NCBI GenBank assembly: GCA_027922465.2
Contig: BQMF02000137.1
Location: 310,001-374,000 of the forward strand
Direction of reading: 5' to 3'
DNA: 64,000 nt
Source of the DNA: Turritopsis dohrnii
Lineage: Eukaryota > Cnidaria > Hydrozoa > Anthoathecata > Oceaniidae
The notes under the pieces were generated by a model. It searched no databases. It had not been told where the DNA came from and saw only the letters and a list, made by a program, of their open reading frames with translations. Made by a program: the position numbers and the translations under genes. Positions 10,581 through 20,499 of this stretch are shown one piece after another. Each line of letters opens with the position of its first letter. Position 1 is the first letter of the stretch.

Positions 10581-10945
10581 AGATCATTTTGGGACGTCGT
10601 AGGGACGTCTGAAACGGGACGTCGCAATTGGGATCCTTTTACGACGTTTTTGGGACGTCTATACGGATTGAATAACGACCTTCAAAACAATTATAAACTT
10701 AAGATCATTTTGGGACGTCGTTGGGACGTCTGAAACGGGACGTCGCAATTGGATTCCTTTTACGGCGTTTTTGGGACGTCTTTATACGGATTGAATAACG
10801 ACCTTCGAAACAATTATAAACTTAAGATCATTTTGGGACACGTCGTAGGGACGTCTGAAACGGGACGTCGCAATTGGGATCCTATTACGACGTTTTTGGG
10901 ACGTCTCTGTGCAGATTCAATAACGATCTTCGAAACAATAATTAT
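10581..10945 (+). repeat. Three ~122-bp tandem units within copy 1
   Basis: Each unit begins AGATCATTTTGGGAC and ends near an AATTATAAACTTA segment; differences between units are small. The equivalent array in copy 2 has five units. Confidence 0.85.
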
Positions 10946-11014
10946 AAACTTTCAAAAGCAATCAGTCTGTATAGAATGATTTATTGTAAATGTTTTTAAA
11001 CATCTTGACAACAA

Positions 11015-11084
11015 GCAGTGGTGGCATAACGGTTACGAGTTCGGCTGGCACACGAGAGGTTCCAGGTTCGGGTCCGCCTGTGGC
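11015..11084 (+). ncRNA. tRNA-like segment with Pol III A and B boxes (copy 1)
   Basis: Contains an A-box-like TGGCATAACGG (11022-11032) and a B-box-like GGTTCGGGTCC (11065-11075) at the spacing of a tRNA, and a TTTTT run near 11093 that could end Pol III transcription. The cloverleaf is imperfect, so this is read as tRNA-derived, SINE-head-like sequence rather than a functional tRNA gene. Confidence 0.5.
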
Positions 11085-11290
11085 CTATTACAGTTTTTGA
11101 AAGAGTAAATTTCATAATCCTGCGACGTCGTTACGATGTCGTTGGGATGTCATCGAGACGTCTCAATGAAGATGTAATTGGGACGTCTTTTGAGATTCCC
11201 ACTTCGCGACCATTTTGCGACGTCTTAGGGACGTCTTGAAAAGACGTCTTTACGTTACGACGTGTTTACGACGTCTTTGTGCCCGCTGGG

Positions 11291-12686
11291 TACGTATAAT
11301 CAAAATCTATCATAATTGTGAAAGTGAAGTATACTTTCACTTCTTCTGAAAGCGGCAAACAGCTGCTTGTTTATAACAATATGAGATCAGATTGTGACGT
11401 AATATTCCTTTATTTTAAACACTACCCAGCGAAAAGTAACACATAGGTTAAGAAAATAACGGGGGGAGGAGAGAGAGAGTAGAGAGCATGCAGCATACTT
11501 ACAAAGTAGTTCGCCGCGCGCAAATGTGGTCAGCGGTGAATATTTTGGAGTCTGGATACCAATCTCGGTCCCGTAATATAGACAATTCTTTCGTAGTAGC
11601 CTTTCCTTTTCGGTTGTGGCTGTGAAAATTTTCATAACCAGTGGTGTGCTCATATTTTCCTGAAAACGTAAGTATCTTTAATTGATTGAGGTTATTTGTC
11701 ACTTCTGTAAGCTATCGAGATAGATAATAATCATTTATTTGATTTTCCCGAAAGTTTTTTTATACTATTTGTCTCTGAAAAAATCCCAGCTAAGTGTCAC
11801 ACCAGGAGAGAATACCATTTTAGTGATATTCTTCAAAATACTTACAAAAATGAGCAGTGAAGAAAATTTGGAATGAAAGGGGTTTTCGGTTTTGCCCTTA
11901 AATGATGAAAAATATAGAAGTAGTTCATATATATATTAGGTTTAAATGCCTTTTGTTATAAGAATTAATGATATTTTGTTTCAACTAATGTTTGGGCAAA
12001 ATTGCCCTGATAATATATATTCTTAGAACATTCTTAGTGAAAATGATCACAGAAAACTTTCTAGACTATGCAATGTGTTCTAAAGTAAAACCCTTATTTA
12101 TTTACTTATCAAATTCAGATTATTTTGGGAGGACTAAAACTTTGAAATGATCAATTGGAGAAAAAGGACTGTTGATATAACAGAAAAAGTAGCTCAACAT
12201 TTACAATATTTTTAATTTCAGAAAGTGAATATTTAAATTTGCATTTGCGATAAGGAAGGCCATCATTTACAATAGGAATGTTGATGGTATATACAACCAA
12301 ATTTTCATAATAGTAATTGATGCTTAAACCATTGTCTGAACTTGTTCCAAATCCATCACTGGCCTCAACTTGTCCCTTAAGTAACACTACGACAGAATTG
12401 TTGGACCTAATGGAGACAATACTGTATTTTATTTGTTAATGGAAGTAAAACCAACTTGAAACAGGACATAATCTGATGCTTTGAAAAGAATGAAAATTAT
12501 TATTTCTTTTTATAACTTTTATTGATGATTTTTTTCTAGTTTAAAATTCCGTTTGCTTCACCGAACAGTGGTTCCACAGTTAATCCCATTTTTATTTCAT
12601 TGTATCTACCTTGACCGAACCGTGTCGCACCTTAGCATTCCAATCCTTTTCATTTCTGATTTGTACCAAACAAAATTTAAAATTTT
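11291..12686. other. Non-coding sequence
   Basis: No gene recognised. A purine-rich GGGGGGAGGAGAGAGAGAGT tract lies near 11461-11481. Confidence 0.3.
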
Positions 12687-14050
12687 ATGTCGGTTACCAA
12701 TGGTGTTAAGTTATCTTGTGGCTTGCGTCATGGATACAATGCTCAAAATTGCAGATTTGAAATGTCAAGTGTTTCAGCTGAAATAGGGTTCTTGTGGAAT
12801 GGTTGGGTCTTGAAACATCATTTCACCTGTCCAACTAAATCCTTTATCACAATGGTGTCTACCAATTTTAGTGATGAATCTTCTTGAAAGGAGTACCTAA
12901 ATAAGAAGCTGAAAGACTGTCACAAAATATTGACAACCGGAAAAATAATCAACATGTAAATACTCGAAGCAAGATTCTCCTGCTATGTATTGTATAATCG
13001 TAACGTTCTATCGCACTAACCATCCTTGATCAACCATATATCTTCTCTCACTTTGGAAAAATCTACACTTCATAATGGCTGGGTTCACCTGTCACAAAAA
13101 CACAAACAAACATAGAATTGGGATATAGTTATAAGATCTATCAGGCATTACTTTTTCCCCGTGACCTTTGGACCTTACCACTAAGTATTTGATTCAAGTG
13201 CATAAGACATCAACGAGCTAACCACTTCTTTTTCACATTTTCTTCAATAAGAGCATCATGTTATAATGCACTTTACCAAGATGTAACGAAAGATATTCAA
13301 CATTGGAGCCTGTCTGGCAGAAAGCTGAGAAAACAAAAGCCATTTAAAACAACTTTTCATTTGTACAGATAATGCAGGGCGGTATTGTTGAGTGAAATTT
13401 CACTTCAGATGTTGACCATGTTTCAGATCTGGCAAGTTGGTAACCAATGCTTTATGCAATTCAACCAAAATGGAAAACCAAGCTTTTGCATCTTTTAAAC
13501 TGATTATTTTTGGTTGTACTAGAATGTTGCTCCCATACTATGAAGACCCATAATCCTGTCAAGCTATTTCCATCGATTGGTTTTTCCAATTGTTGGTGTG
13601 CCAAATCCTTTCCAAATTGTTACCTGTAATAGCACTTAATGTTAAGGGCACCAATTTTGCAAGTGTTTGTACATGGCACTCAAACTAAAATGTTCTCAAT
13701 TGGATTGTCATTAAAGCAATCAAAACATTTTGGGTCTTGGGGAAGTGTTGTTCAGTACATTGTGTATCGGAATCAGCATTAAAAGAATCGAGGAAATTTC
13801 TGGAAAATTATTTTCCTTTCTATTACAATACCACAACAGAGTAATTGATTGGACTTTGTTTGGCATTGGTTTTTCCTCCTTATTGACAGTGACATTTGAG
13901 TGTCTTAAAGATCAACAAGCAAAATCAATTATTACTGCTCTGGTTAAATTGCATATTGTTCTTATTGTGAATGCCCTCATCAACATCTTTTGTTTCGTAA
14001 AAATAAAGCCAGTCAATGTAGCATCAGGTAAACTACAGTTGATACCATAA
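12687..14050 (+). pseudogene. Decayed Ty3/gypsy-type retroelement: zinc knuckle and integrase remnants
   Basis: Several plus-strand pieces in different frames follow gag-pol order. A CGLRHGYNAQNCRF piece (12717-12758) resembles a retroelement zinc knuckle with the first Cys lost. A CYNALYQDVTKDIQHW piece (about 13256-13305) resembles the end of the integrase H2C2 zinc-binding domain, with the second Cys pair mutated. GVPNPFQIVT (about 13595-13625) and a KLFSFLLQYHN segment (within 13730-14050) resemble the integrase core and its C-terminal part. Frames shift and stops occur throughout. Only about 490 bp separates the zinc knuckle from the integrase, so the protease, reverse transcriptase and RNase H are deleted. 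No long terminal repeats were found. The longest open frame (13730-14050) is a leftover of this integrase and not a separate gene. Confidence 0.5.
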
Positions 14051-14517
14051 GAAGTCAGTTATTCAAGTTGCATCAATGAATTACCACTCATCCGTATTTG
14101 GAAATCAAAGTTTGTCATCAACCAACCTGATTGAACCACATGAAATTTGTGATATCGTTCAGTGCATAGCAGAAATATATTGTCGTTCGAATTTCGCGTG
14201 TATTTTTTTTAGCATCCATTGACAGCATTATTGTCCCCCAAACACTTATCATGTTCTAAAGAAATATCCAAAGCCTGAAAGATTACCACAACAAGATAGC
14301 AATGATGCAAGGACGCAGAAAGCAATCGTATCCTTGGATACCCAGTTTGTTTAGCCATTTTCACTTCCAACTTACCCTTGGTATTCATTATGGTTTCATC
14401 ATTATATCTCCATCGTGTGTTATTCTGAGTAAAGTCCTATACCAAACCAAGGCTGCTTTAACAATGTTTTCAGCTTCATGTTTGTTTTGTATTGTTTTTC
14501 ATAGTATATTCAGAAAG
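14051..14517. other. Region upstream of the SR-like gene
   Basis: Probably holds the promoter and 5' untranslated region of the downstream gene. A frame continuous with that gene extends upstream to 14302, but its first 72 codons are hydrophobic, atypical sequence. The string TTTTTCATAGTATATTCAG just before 14514 looks like a 3' splice site, so the mRNA probably begins upstream and is spliced, or trans-spliced, close to the ATG. Confidence 0.4.
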
Positions 14518-15195
14518 ATGAGCTGTGAACTGTTTGTTGGAAACCTTAATCCTGAGGTGCGAATTCGAGACCTAGAAAATTGTTTCGGTCGTTATGGGAA
14601 AATCTTGAGATGTGATTTGAAAAAAAATTTTGGCTTCATTCAGTTTGAAGATCGTCGTGATGCAGAAGAAGCAATACGTAAAGAAAATAATCGACGTCTT
14701 CTTGGTTCTGTTATGACCGTTGAATGGGCTAAAGGAAGTGTTGGTGATAAGCCGCCACGTAGTGGCTTTCGTAAACCCCATTCCCCACCAAGATTTAATG
14801 GACGTAGTGGCAGAGACAGATCACCAATGGGTGGAGGAAGACCTAGATCTCCAATTGGTCGGGGTGGCAGAGATCGATCACCGGTCGGTCGCAGTTCATC
14901 ATTTTCTCCGCGTGACTATGGGTCAAGGGATGGTGGTCCTAAGAGGTCAGGAGGACGTGATTCATTTGAGGGAAGATCGAATTTTGACAGGCCACCAAGA
15001 GATCGATTGCCTCCAAGAGATCGATTTAGTAGTGATCGTTTTCCCAGTGATCGAAGCCGAGGTGCACCAATGGATCGTGGAAGTAATCGTGGTCCAAGGG
15101 AAAATGGTTTTTCCGAAAGAGAACGCTTTACAGATAGAAGGGACAGTTTCAGTGACAGACGCAGTAGCTTTACATCTGGTCCAAGGCGTTTTTGA
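14518..15195 (+). CDS. SR-like splicing factor (one RRM plus Arg/Ser/Gly-rich tail)
   Basis: 225 residues from ATG at 14518. An N-terminal RRM (about residues 3-74) has RNP2 LFVGNL (5-10) and RNP1 KNFGFIQF (36-43), and closes with VMTVEWAKG, the ending seen in SR proteins of the RS31/RS40/SRSF4-6 kind. From residue 80 on, the tail is rich in RDRSP, GGRDS, PRDR and SDR repeats, expected to be phosphorylated by SR kinases and to support nuclear pre-mRNA splicing. I chose the start where RRM homology begins; the upstream in-frame extension to 14302 has no family match and is preceded by a plausible splice acceptor. The coding region is intronless here, which could mean an old retrocopy, but the frame is intact and no poly(A) relic follows. 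AATAAA signals at 15758 and about 15797 are candidate polyadenylation sites. Orthology to a specific SRSF is not claimed. Confidence 0.85.
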   Translation: MSCELFVGNLNPEVRIRDLENCFGRYGKILRCDLKKNFGFIQFEDRRDAEEAIRKENNRRLLGSVMTVEWAKGSVGDKPPRSGFRKPHSPPRFNGRSGRDRSPMGGGRPRSPIGRGGRDRSPVGRSSSFSPRDYGSRDGGPKRSGGRDSFEGRSNFDRPPRDRLPPRDRFSSDRFPSDRSRGAPMDRGSNRGPRENGFSERERFTDRRDSFSDRRSSFTSGPRRF

Positions 15196-15757
15196 ATTTC
15201 GACTATATTTGTCCAATGAATAACATTTTTTTTCATTTGACACTGTTTCAAAAGTCGCAGTGGTAACTTCTAACTGGTACGTATGGGAAATTTCAGGCTT
15301 GCAGTTACTGAAAAGTCCAAACCCATTATTGATTGAAAGTCATCGCAGAAAGAATTTACTTGCTTTTTGCAAGATTCAGACTTCTATATTTTACCACAAG
15401 GGTGCTCTTAATTGATGTGATTTTATTTTTGTCACAGGGCGCTCTTAGTTGTTTTGATTTCCTTCGAACTGACCCACACATGTTTTATGTTGTACATAGT
15501 AATTTCACTGCAGCTTTAGCTTCTAGAACAAGTTGTAAATGTCAAATATTTCATTTTTTACGATGATGTGCTTGCGTTTTATGCGACAAATATCAATCTT
15601 GTTGTCATTCCATATATGCATTGAGTTCATGCGTTTCACCTTTTGAGTAGACCTTTTCATCAGCTTGCGTAAAGACAAGCATTATTACTACATGTCTTTG
15701 TTTTTATAATCATATTAAATTTTCAGATGAGGCCGGGTTATGCTTAAGCTATCACTA

Positions 15758-15763
15758 AATAAA
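15758..15763 (+). promoter_or_regulatory. Candidate polyadenylation signal of the SR-like gene
   Basis: Canonical AATAAA about 560 bp after the stop codon of the SR-like gene; a second AATAAA lies about 40 bp further on. Confidence 0.4.
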
Positions 15764-16929
15764 GGCTGGATATATGTTTATGATATGCTTATTACAATAA
15801 AATCCAGTATTCGTGAAAATGTAATAAAAATTAGCATAAACATACTCTTATGAACCTATATTTTTATAAGCTGGGTATGCTTATAAAAACAAAAACATGT
15901 AAACTTGGATATGGCCTTCATATGGTAGTGTCAACTGTAGCGTCAAACGTTACAATGCGCATTAAAAAGAACTAGTTTCCCGGGTAAAACTTTTTACCGA
16001 GTTCAACTTCGAAAACGATAATTCTTCCCGTGTGTGTACCCCGTGATGAAAACTTCAATCACGGGATTGCCAATGGAAAGTGCACCTATGTAGAGCTCGA
16101 AAAGTTGATCAAGAAGTGTATAATATAAAACGACAATCTTCGACATAAATTTGACATCACTTTATACAGTCGCATATTAGTCGAATCAGCTTGATAGAAC
16201 TTCCTGAAAAAAATGCACGAAGTGACAACGGACAATCCTGCTTGGTTAAATTGTTTAAAAATGTTGAAACAAATAAGTAGGCGTCTTGATTAAGTAAATC
16301 TTAGCACGGTAATAAAACTCGTTTAAAGTTAGCTGTCGCATTTGTGTCGAATTTTAACTAAATGAAAGTAATTTGGTTCGATATGGCGATTATGCGGCTG
16401 TGTGAAAGCTGTCCTTAAATTTGAAAGTTAAAAATTCACAAAATATATTCTGATTCGTGTATGTTATTGGTTGATTTGGAGCCTGATAAGTGTCATTTAA
16501 GTATCCCGGCAAAGGCAGTCCTTTAGGAAGCTTGAAGCTGCTCAGAGCTCTCCCAAAAGCGCTCTTAAGTGTCTCGCCTTATCAAAGTTACGAGACTAGT
16601 TAGGCTCTCAAAGCATTACGAGTGAGACTCACAGAAGCAGTCAGTCGAGGGTTTTCTACGTAAAACCTGTCCTGCGTTTGTTTGAGGAAATAGAAGAAGA
16701 CGCATTTGCTGCAAACCCTCAGGTGAGAGGTCGTGGAGTGTTTTTATCCCCCTTTTCGTACTAATTTTCGCGTGGATTTAATTTTCCGCCTTTGAAATGG
16801 ATTTATTTCGCGCGCACAAGTTTAAAATAGTTGACTTTAGGACGCCCGTGGTGGAGTAAAGTATTTAAAATACCCGTGGTTTCTCCTATTACTACTACTA
16901 CTCCAAGTTGTTATGAACGTTTTCGTGCA
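15764..16929. other. Non-coding sequence
   Basis: No gene recognised. Stretches with TTTTCGCGTGGATTTAATTT and TTTCGCGCGCACAAG (16757-16820) look like dispersed-repeat sequence; a related fragment is near 20395-20490. Confidence 0.3.
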
Positions 16930-17160
16930 GCGTTTATATGACATCGTTGCCGAATTCGCAACTTTTGTCAAATTCGGACTTCCAGTTGACCAATTTTCAT
17001 GAAAATTTGCACAGAGCACAATTGAAAGGTGCTGATTTCGAATTTGACAATGATTTTGTCAGGTTTGACTAGAATTGGGCTATTTAGGCCAAATTTGGAC
17101 CAAATTTCGAAAATTCTTCAATTTTCATGAAATTTTGGACAGATCACAATTTTTGTTATG
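16930..17160 (+). repeat. Dispersed repeat related to 20140-20255
   Basis: CATGAAAATTTGCACAGAGC, ACAATTGAAAGGTGCTGATT and the following TTCGAATTTGACAATGATTT align in order with ATAAAAATTTGTACAACGC and the following bases at 20160-20255. A second, shorter match (CATGAAATTTTGGACAGATC) follows at about 17128, so the unit is partly duplicated here. Confidence 0.55.
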
Positions 17161-17896
17161 TATGGGGTCTCTACTTTTAGGAAAGGTATGATAACCCGGT
17201 CAAATCGATAGCTTTTACGTGGAATCAGGGTGTTAAAGTAAGGGTACTTTTGGCGTTTATTCGGGTTCCAATAGCATTTACAGTGATATGTAATTAGTTA
17301 TTCCTTGGCAGTTAGTGATCCAAACGACTTGAAACCTGGTAGTCGTGCTGAAAATATGTTCAAAAATTTCCAAAATCTTTTTCAGGGCGTTTGGTTAGGA
17401 GAAAATAGTGGAAAATCAGGGTTTTTTTTAACTATTTTTTACATATTCTTTACTAAAACGTCAACTAAACAATGACATGTCTCACTTAAAGTAAAGAATA
17501 TACTAACTCATTTAGGTAATACCAGAATAAGGCATAATGGAGCTAAAATTATAGATAATAATGCTGAAAAATAGGTTTTCAGGGTGTAAAATTGCCATTC
17601 TTTGACGAAAAAACATCTTTTTTCTGGTTTACTTCCGATAACTCACTAGAAAACTCTTACAAATGGAAAATATGATTGATTCGATATGATAGCAGAAGTA
17701 AATGAACATAATTGCGTATTATCTAGGTTCTTTGGAGGAACCAGGGGGTAAAACGGGATGAAATATAATTTTTAAGGGAAAAACGACAAATTTCAGGAAG
17801 GAAGCAAATTATAATTATTATTATATGTTTTTATTTTGGATAATAAGTACTGTAGCGTTATATACAAAAGCAAAATTTGTATTTTTTGATAGTCTT
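17161..17896. other. Non-coding sequence
   Basis: No gene recognised. The segment GGCGTTTATTCGGGTTCCA at about 17254 also occurs in similar form near 5370, so it belongs to some dispersed repeat. Confidence 0.25.
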
Positions 17897-18062
17897 TCCA
17901 GCAGCAGGTTTCAAATCAGAATCGCTGTCATTAGGTTCATCACAAGTAAAACTTGAGAATGATTTGATGGTGTCTGAGATTAAAGGTAGAGGACACATGG
18001 AGAGTTTCGTTGACAAACGCAAAGTTTATGAAACTGTTGACTTTTACGATCCTATCAAGTGA
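17897..18062 (+). CDS. Possible isolated terminal exon (unidentified)
   Basis: After an acceptor-like ATAGTCTTTCCAG the plus strand is open for about 55 codons of mixed, protein-like composition (for example KLENDLMVSEIKGRGHMESF, then VDKRKVYETVDFYDPIK) and ends at TGA (18060-18062). No upstream exon or family was identified. It may be the last exon of a gene, an exon of a decayed element, or chance. Confidence 0.2.
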
Positions 18063-18648
18063 CACTGTTACGTTACGGAGCATTTTCATCTACTAAGAAC
18101 ATAACCAAAGCAAAACTGAAATAGTTGTGCAATTCACTACCCAAAGTGATATATTTGGAAAGATGTCTTTAATAGAACAGATCTAAAAGATTGATTTATC
18201 AGGTTTATCACAACTAAAATTTTCATTCTCTTAATTGACACAAGCATGCGTGCAAGCAGCTTGTTGTCGATGTCTTAATAGATATATCTAAATAGACTAA
18301 CATTTTCCCAACTGTTTGTCAAAACGTCTGTGTTCATTTTCAATTTGAGTGAAGTGCTAAATACAGTTTTTTTTTCTTCAACAGCACCTTTAACAAGGGC
18401 CTCAGTTTTCCTTTTCCACTAAATGCACTGGCAAAAGCAAATCCTGTAAGTGCATCGAAGGCTAACATGTAACCGTGAATGGAATTCAATATTTTGTAGG
18501 TTGTAACGCAGTAGTGATAATCTTTCACGTTTTCAATTAATATGACGTGAGGTTTTAGCTACCGGGAAATCCACTCAATTCTTAGCCAGGAGACCCATCT
18601 ACGCTTAGCCTGCTTACTCAACGAGCCACAGGGGAGTAGCTGGGTTTA
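18063..18648. other. Non-coding sequence
   Basis: No gene or defined repeat recognised. Confidence 0.3.
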
Positions 18649-19495
18649 ACGTCTATGAAGTTAGATCATCGACGCCAAAATCTCGTTTATCAAGTCGTCG
18701 AGTCGTTTTAGATGTTGACTCGTGACGTCATTAATCGTTTTAGAAGTTAACGCGGTTCACAATAAGGCGACATACAAGTCGTCGAGTCGTTTTAGATGAA
18801 CACTCGTTTTTCAATTTCAGGCGTTTTAGAAATTGGGGTCGCTATATGCTGTGTAATTGAGGCGCTTCGGAAGATTAGCCGTTTTAGATGTTCAGTCGGT
18901 TCAGAAAATGAGGCGGTGCAACCTGATTACCAGTTTCTCTAAGTCAGTGTTGGCTTTTACACAAAAACAGATTTTTGTGTCATATTTACATAAGTCGTGA
19001 TGCTGGCCGTCATGTTTTCTAGTAGTTGCATGAAACATGGGGCATTGCATGGTTATGAATGAGAAAATGACCAAACTGTGAAGAATTCCCTTTTCATTCA
19101 GATGCATTTGATTGTTTGTTGGAATTCCGAAAGATCCCTTCTCTTTATCTTTATATAATGAAATATGTAACCTCGCATTAATATGTTTATGTTCAGTTAG
19201 TGTGGAACACCCTATATCGCCTGATTTCAAGTAAGGGACTCACGAATAGTGTCATTTTGAATAAACAGATCATGAAATTTTAGTAGTTTTTGATATGAGA
19301 GACCGACAAATTTTGAACAATGCGTCATCATATAAAACGAACAAACTTCTAAAACGCCTTCATTTGAAAAGCGAGTGTTTATCTAAAACGACTCGATGAC
19401 TTGAATGTCGACTTATTGTGAACACCGCGTTAACTTCTAAAACGATTTGACGACTTGACAAACGAGATTTTGGCGCCGAATTAACTTCATAAACG
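18649..19495. mobile_element. Fold-back element with long complex inverted arms
   Basis: The left arm (about 18649-18835) and right arm (about 19345-19495) are inverted copies. ACGTCTATGAAGTTAG pairs with the right-end TTAACTTCATAAACGT, GCCAAAATCTCGTTTATC with its counterpart at 19462-19478, and repeated TCGTTTTAGA modules with TCTAAAACGA. The left arm carries an extra module, so arm lengths differ. The ~500-bp centre has no transposase; an open frame at 18901-19230 (minus) has no family resemblance. Exact ends and target duplication are uncertain. Confidence 0.65.
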
Positions 19496-19542
19496 TCTTA
19501 GTCAGATTTTGGCTAAAGCTAGTTAGTTCATCACCTGTTATA

Positions 19543-20129
19543 CCTTATTCTAGGAAATTAACGAAGACAGAAATTAACAATGCCTTAAATTAACACGAAT
19601 CAAATTAACGCGCTTGCCCAAAGAGAACTTGAAAAAGGAATCAAATTAACGCGATTGGCTTCAATGACCTTCATCAGAGCATTTTATTAACGCGGATGGA
19701 CAAAAGAACTAAAAATTTTTTGAAACAAATCTTTTCTATATATATATAATATATATATATAACTAGAAAGCTACACATCTTTAAAAGGGTTCAGCACCTA
19801 ACATTCTTGCAGCCTTTATAGCGCCTGCTTGCAGCCTTTATAGCGCCTGTTGTACCTGCTGCTCTCCATCCTGCAGGAAGAAGCTGTGTGCATTTTAAGC
19901 GAGGAAGAGGAAGATAAGGTAGAAGAAGAAGAGCGATAAATAATAGCATCGAACTTGTAATGTTTGAGAAATTTATGATTATTTACTGAAAAATAACGAG
20001 TTTTAAATTTACGATAAACTTTTATAAGAGTCTGGAAATTAACGAAACATTTAATTTGCGGGTATTTTATTAACGCAAAATTTTCAAATTCGCGTTAATT
20101 TGATGCTTCGTTAATTTCCTGGAATAAGG
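19543..20129. mobile_element. TA-flanked non-autonomous DNA element
   Basis: Starts CCTTATTCTAGGAAATTAAC and ends GTTAATTTCCTGGAATAAGG (inverted, about 26 bp with one mismatch), with TA on each side (19541-19542, 20130-20131), as in Tc1/mariner-class insertions. ATTAACGCG-like modules recur inside the arms. The interior includes a 22-bp tandem duplication (19807-19850) and a GA-rich stretch near 19900-19935. No transposase is encoded. Confidence 0.75.
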
Positions 20130-20139
20130 TATGTTTTAA

Positions 20140-20255
20140 ATTTTAATTTTCTGCAACATTCATAAAAATTTGTACAACGCACAATTAGAAGTTGTTGATT
20201 ATGAATTTGCCAGTCATTTTATTAGATTTGAACATAATTTGGCAATTCGGCAATG
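20140..20255 (+). repeat. Dispersed repeat related to 16930-17160
   Basis: Collinear match to the segment around 16995-17080, starting ATAAAAATTTGTACAACGC. It lies immediately next to the right end of the TA-flanked element. Confidence 0.5.
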
Positions 20256-20499
20256 CTGTATTTTTGAGACTAGATATGCATTGTTGTGTTACATCCTGAA
20301 GTCTTCAAGCCAGGAGGCTTCTTGTTTCGTAATAAAACAGCTTTTGATCGGAGTTTGTTTGATATTTGAGAAAATAAATTCCTTTTTTGTGGGAAGAGAA
20401 GTTTCGCGCACAGCTATTTTCAGCGCAAATTCTATACTAAATTTCGCGTGCGGGTCGATTTTTCTGCACGAATGCGCGAAAATTTGTACGAATAAGGTA

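Larger units (their letters stand above)
10517..11290. mobile_element. GACGTC-rich terminal-inverted-repeat element, copy 1
   Basis: 774 bp. It starts CCCAGCGGGCACAAGACGTC and ends with GACGTCTTTGTGCCCGCTGG G, an inverted repeat of the start, with TA on both sides. Inside are three tandem units of about 122 bp starting near 10581, 10702 and 10825. Each carries AGATCATTTTGGGAC, GAAACGGGACGTC and TTTTACGACGTTTTTGG. After them come a unique spacer, a tRNA-like segment (11015-11084) and a second GACGTC-rich block. No transposase is encoded. The first ~150 bp is practically identical to copy 2 at 42658, which indicates recent mobility or conversion. Confidence 0.85.

Noticed and set aside
11015..11084. 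Functional tRNA gene
   Set aside because: Pol III boxes are present but the acceptor and T stems do not pair well, and the copy is embedded in a transposon.
13730..14050. 106-codon open frame as an independent hydrophobic protein
   Set aside because: It matches the end of a decayed integrase in position and motif, so it is a relic rather than a gene.
14302..14517. In-frame N-terminal extension of the SR-like protein
   Set aside because: Hydrophobic, no RRM-family match, and a splice acceptor-like sequence lies just before the ATG at 14518.
14720..15251. Several overlapping open frames on both strands (up to 167 codons)
   Set aside because: Shadows of the Arg/Ser/Gly-rich tail of the SR-like gene; biased codons keep the other frames open.
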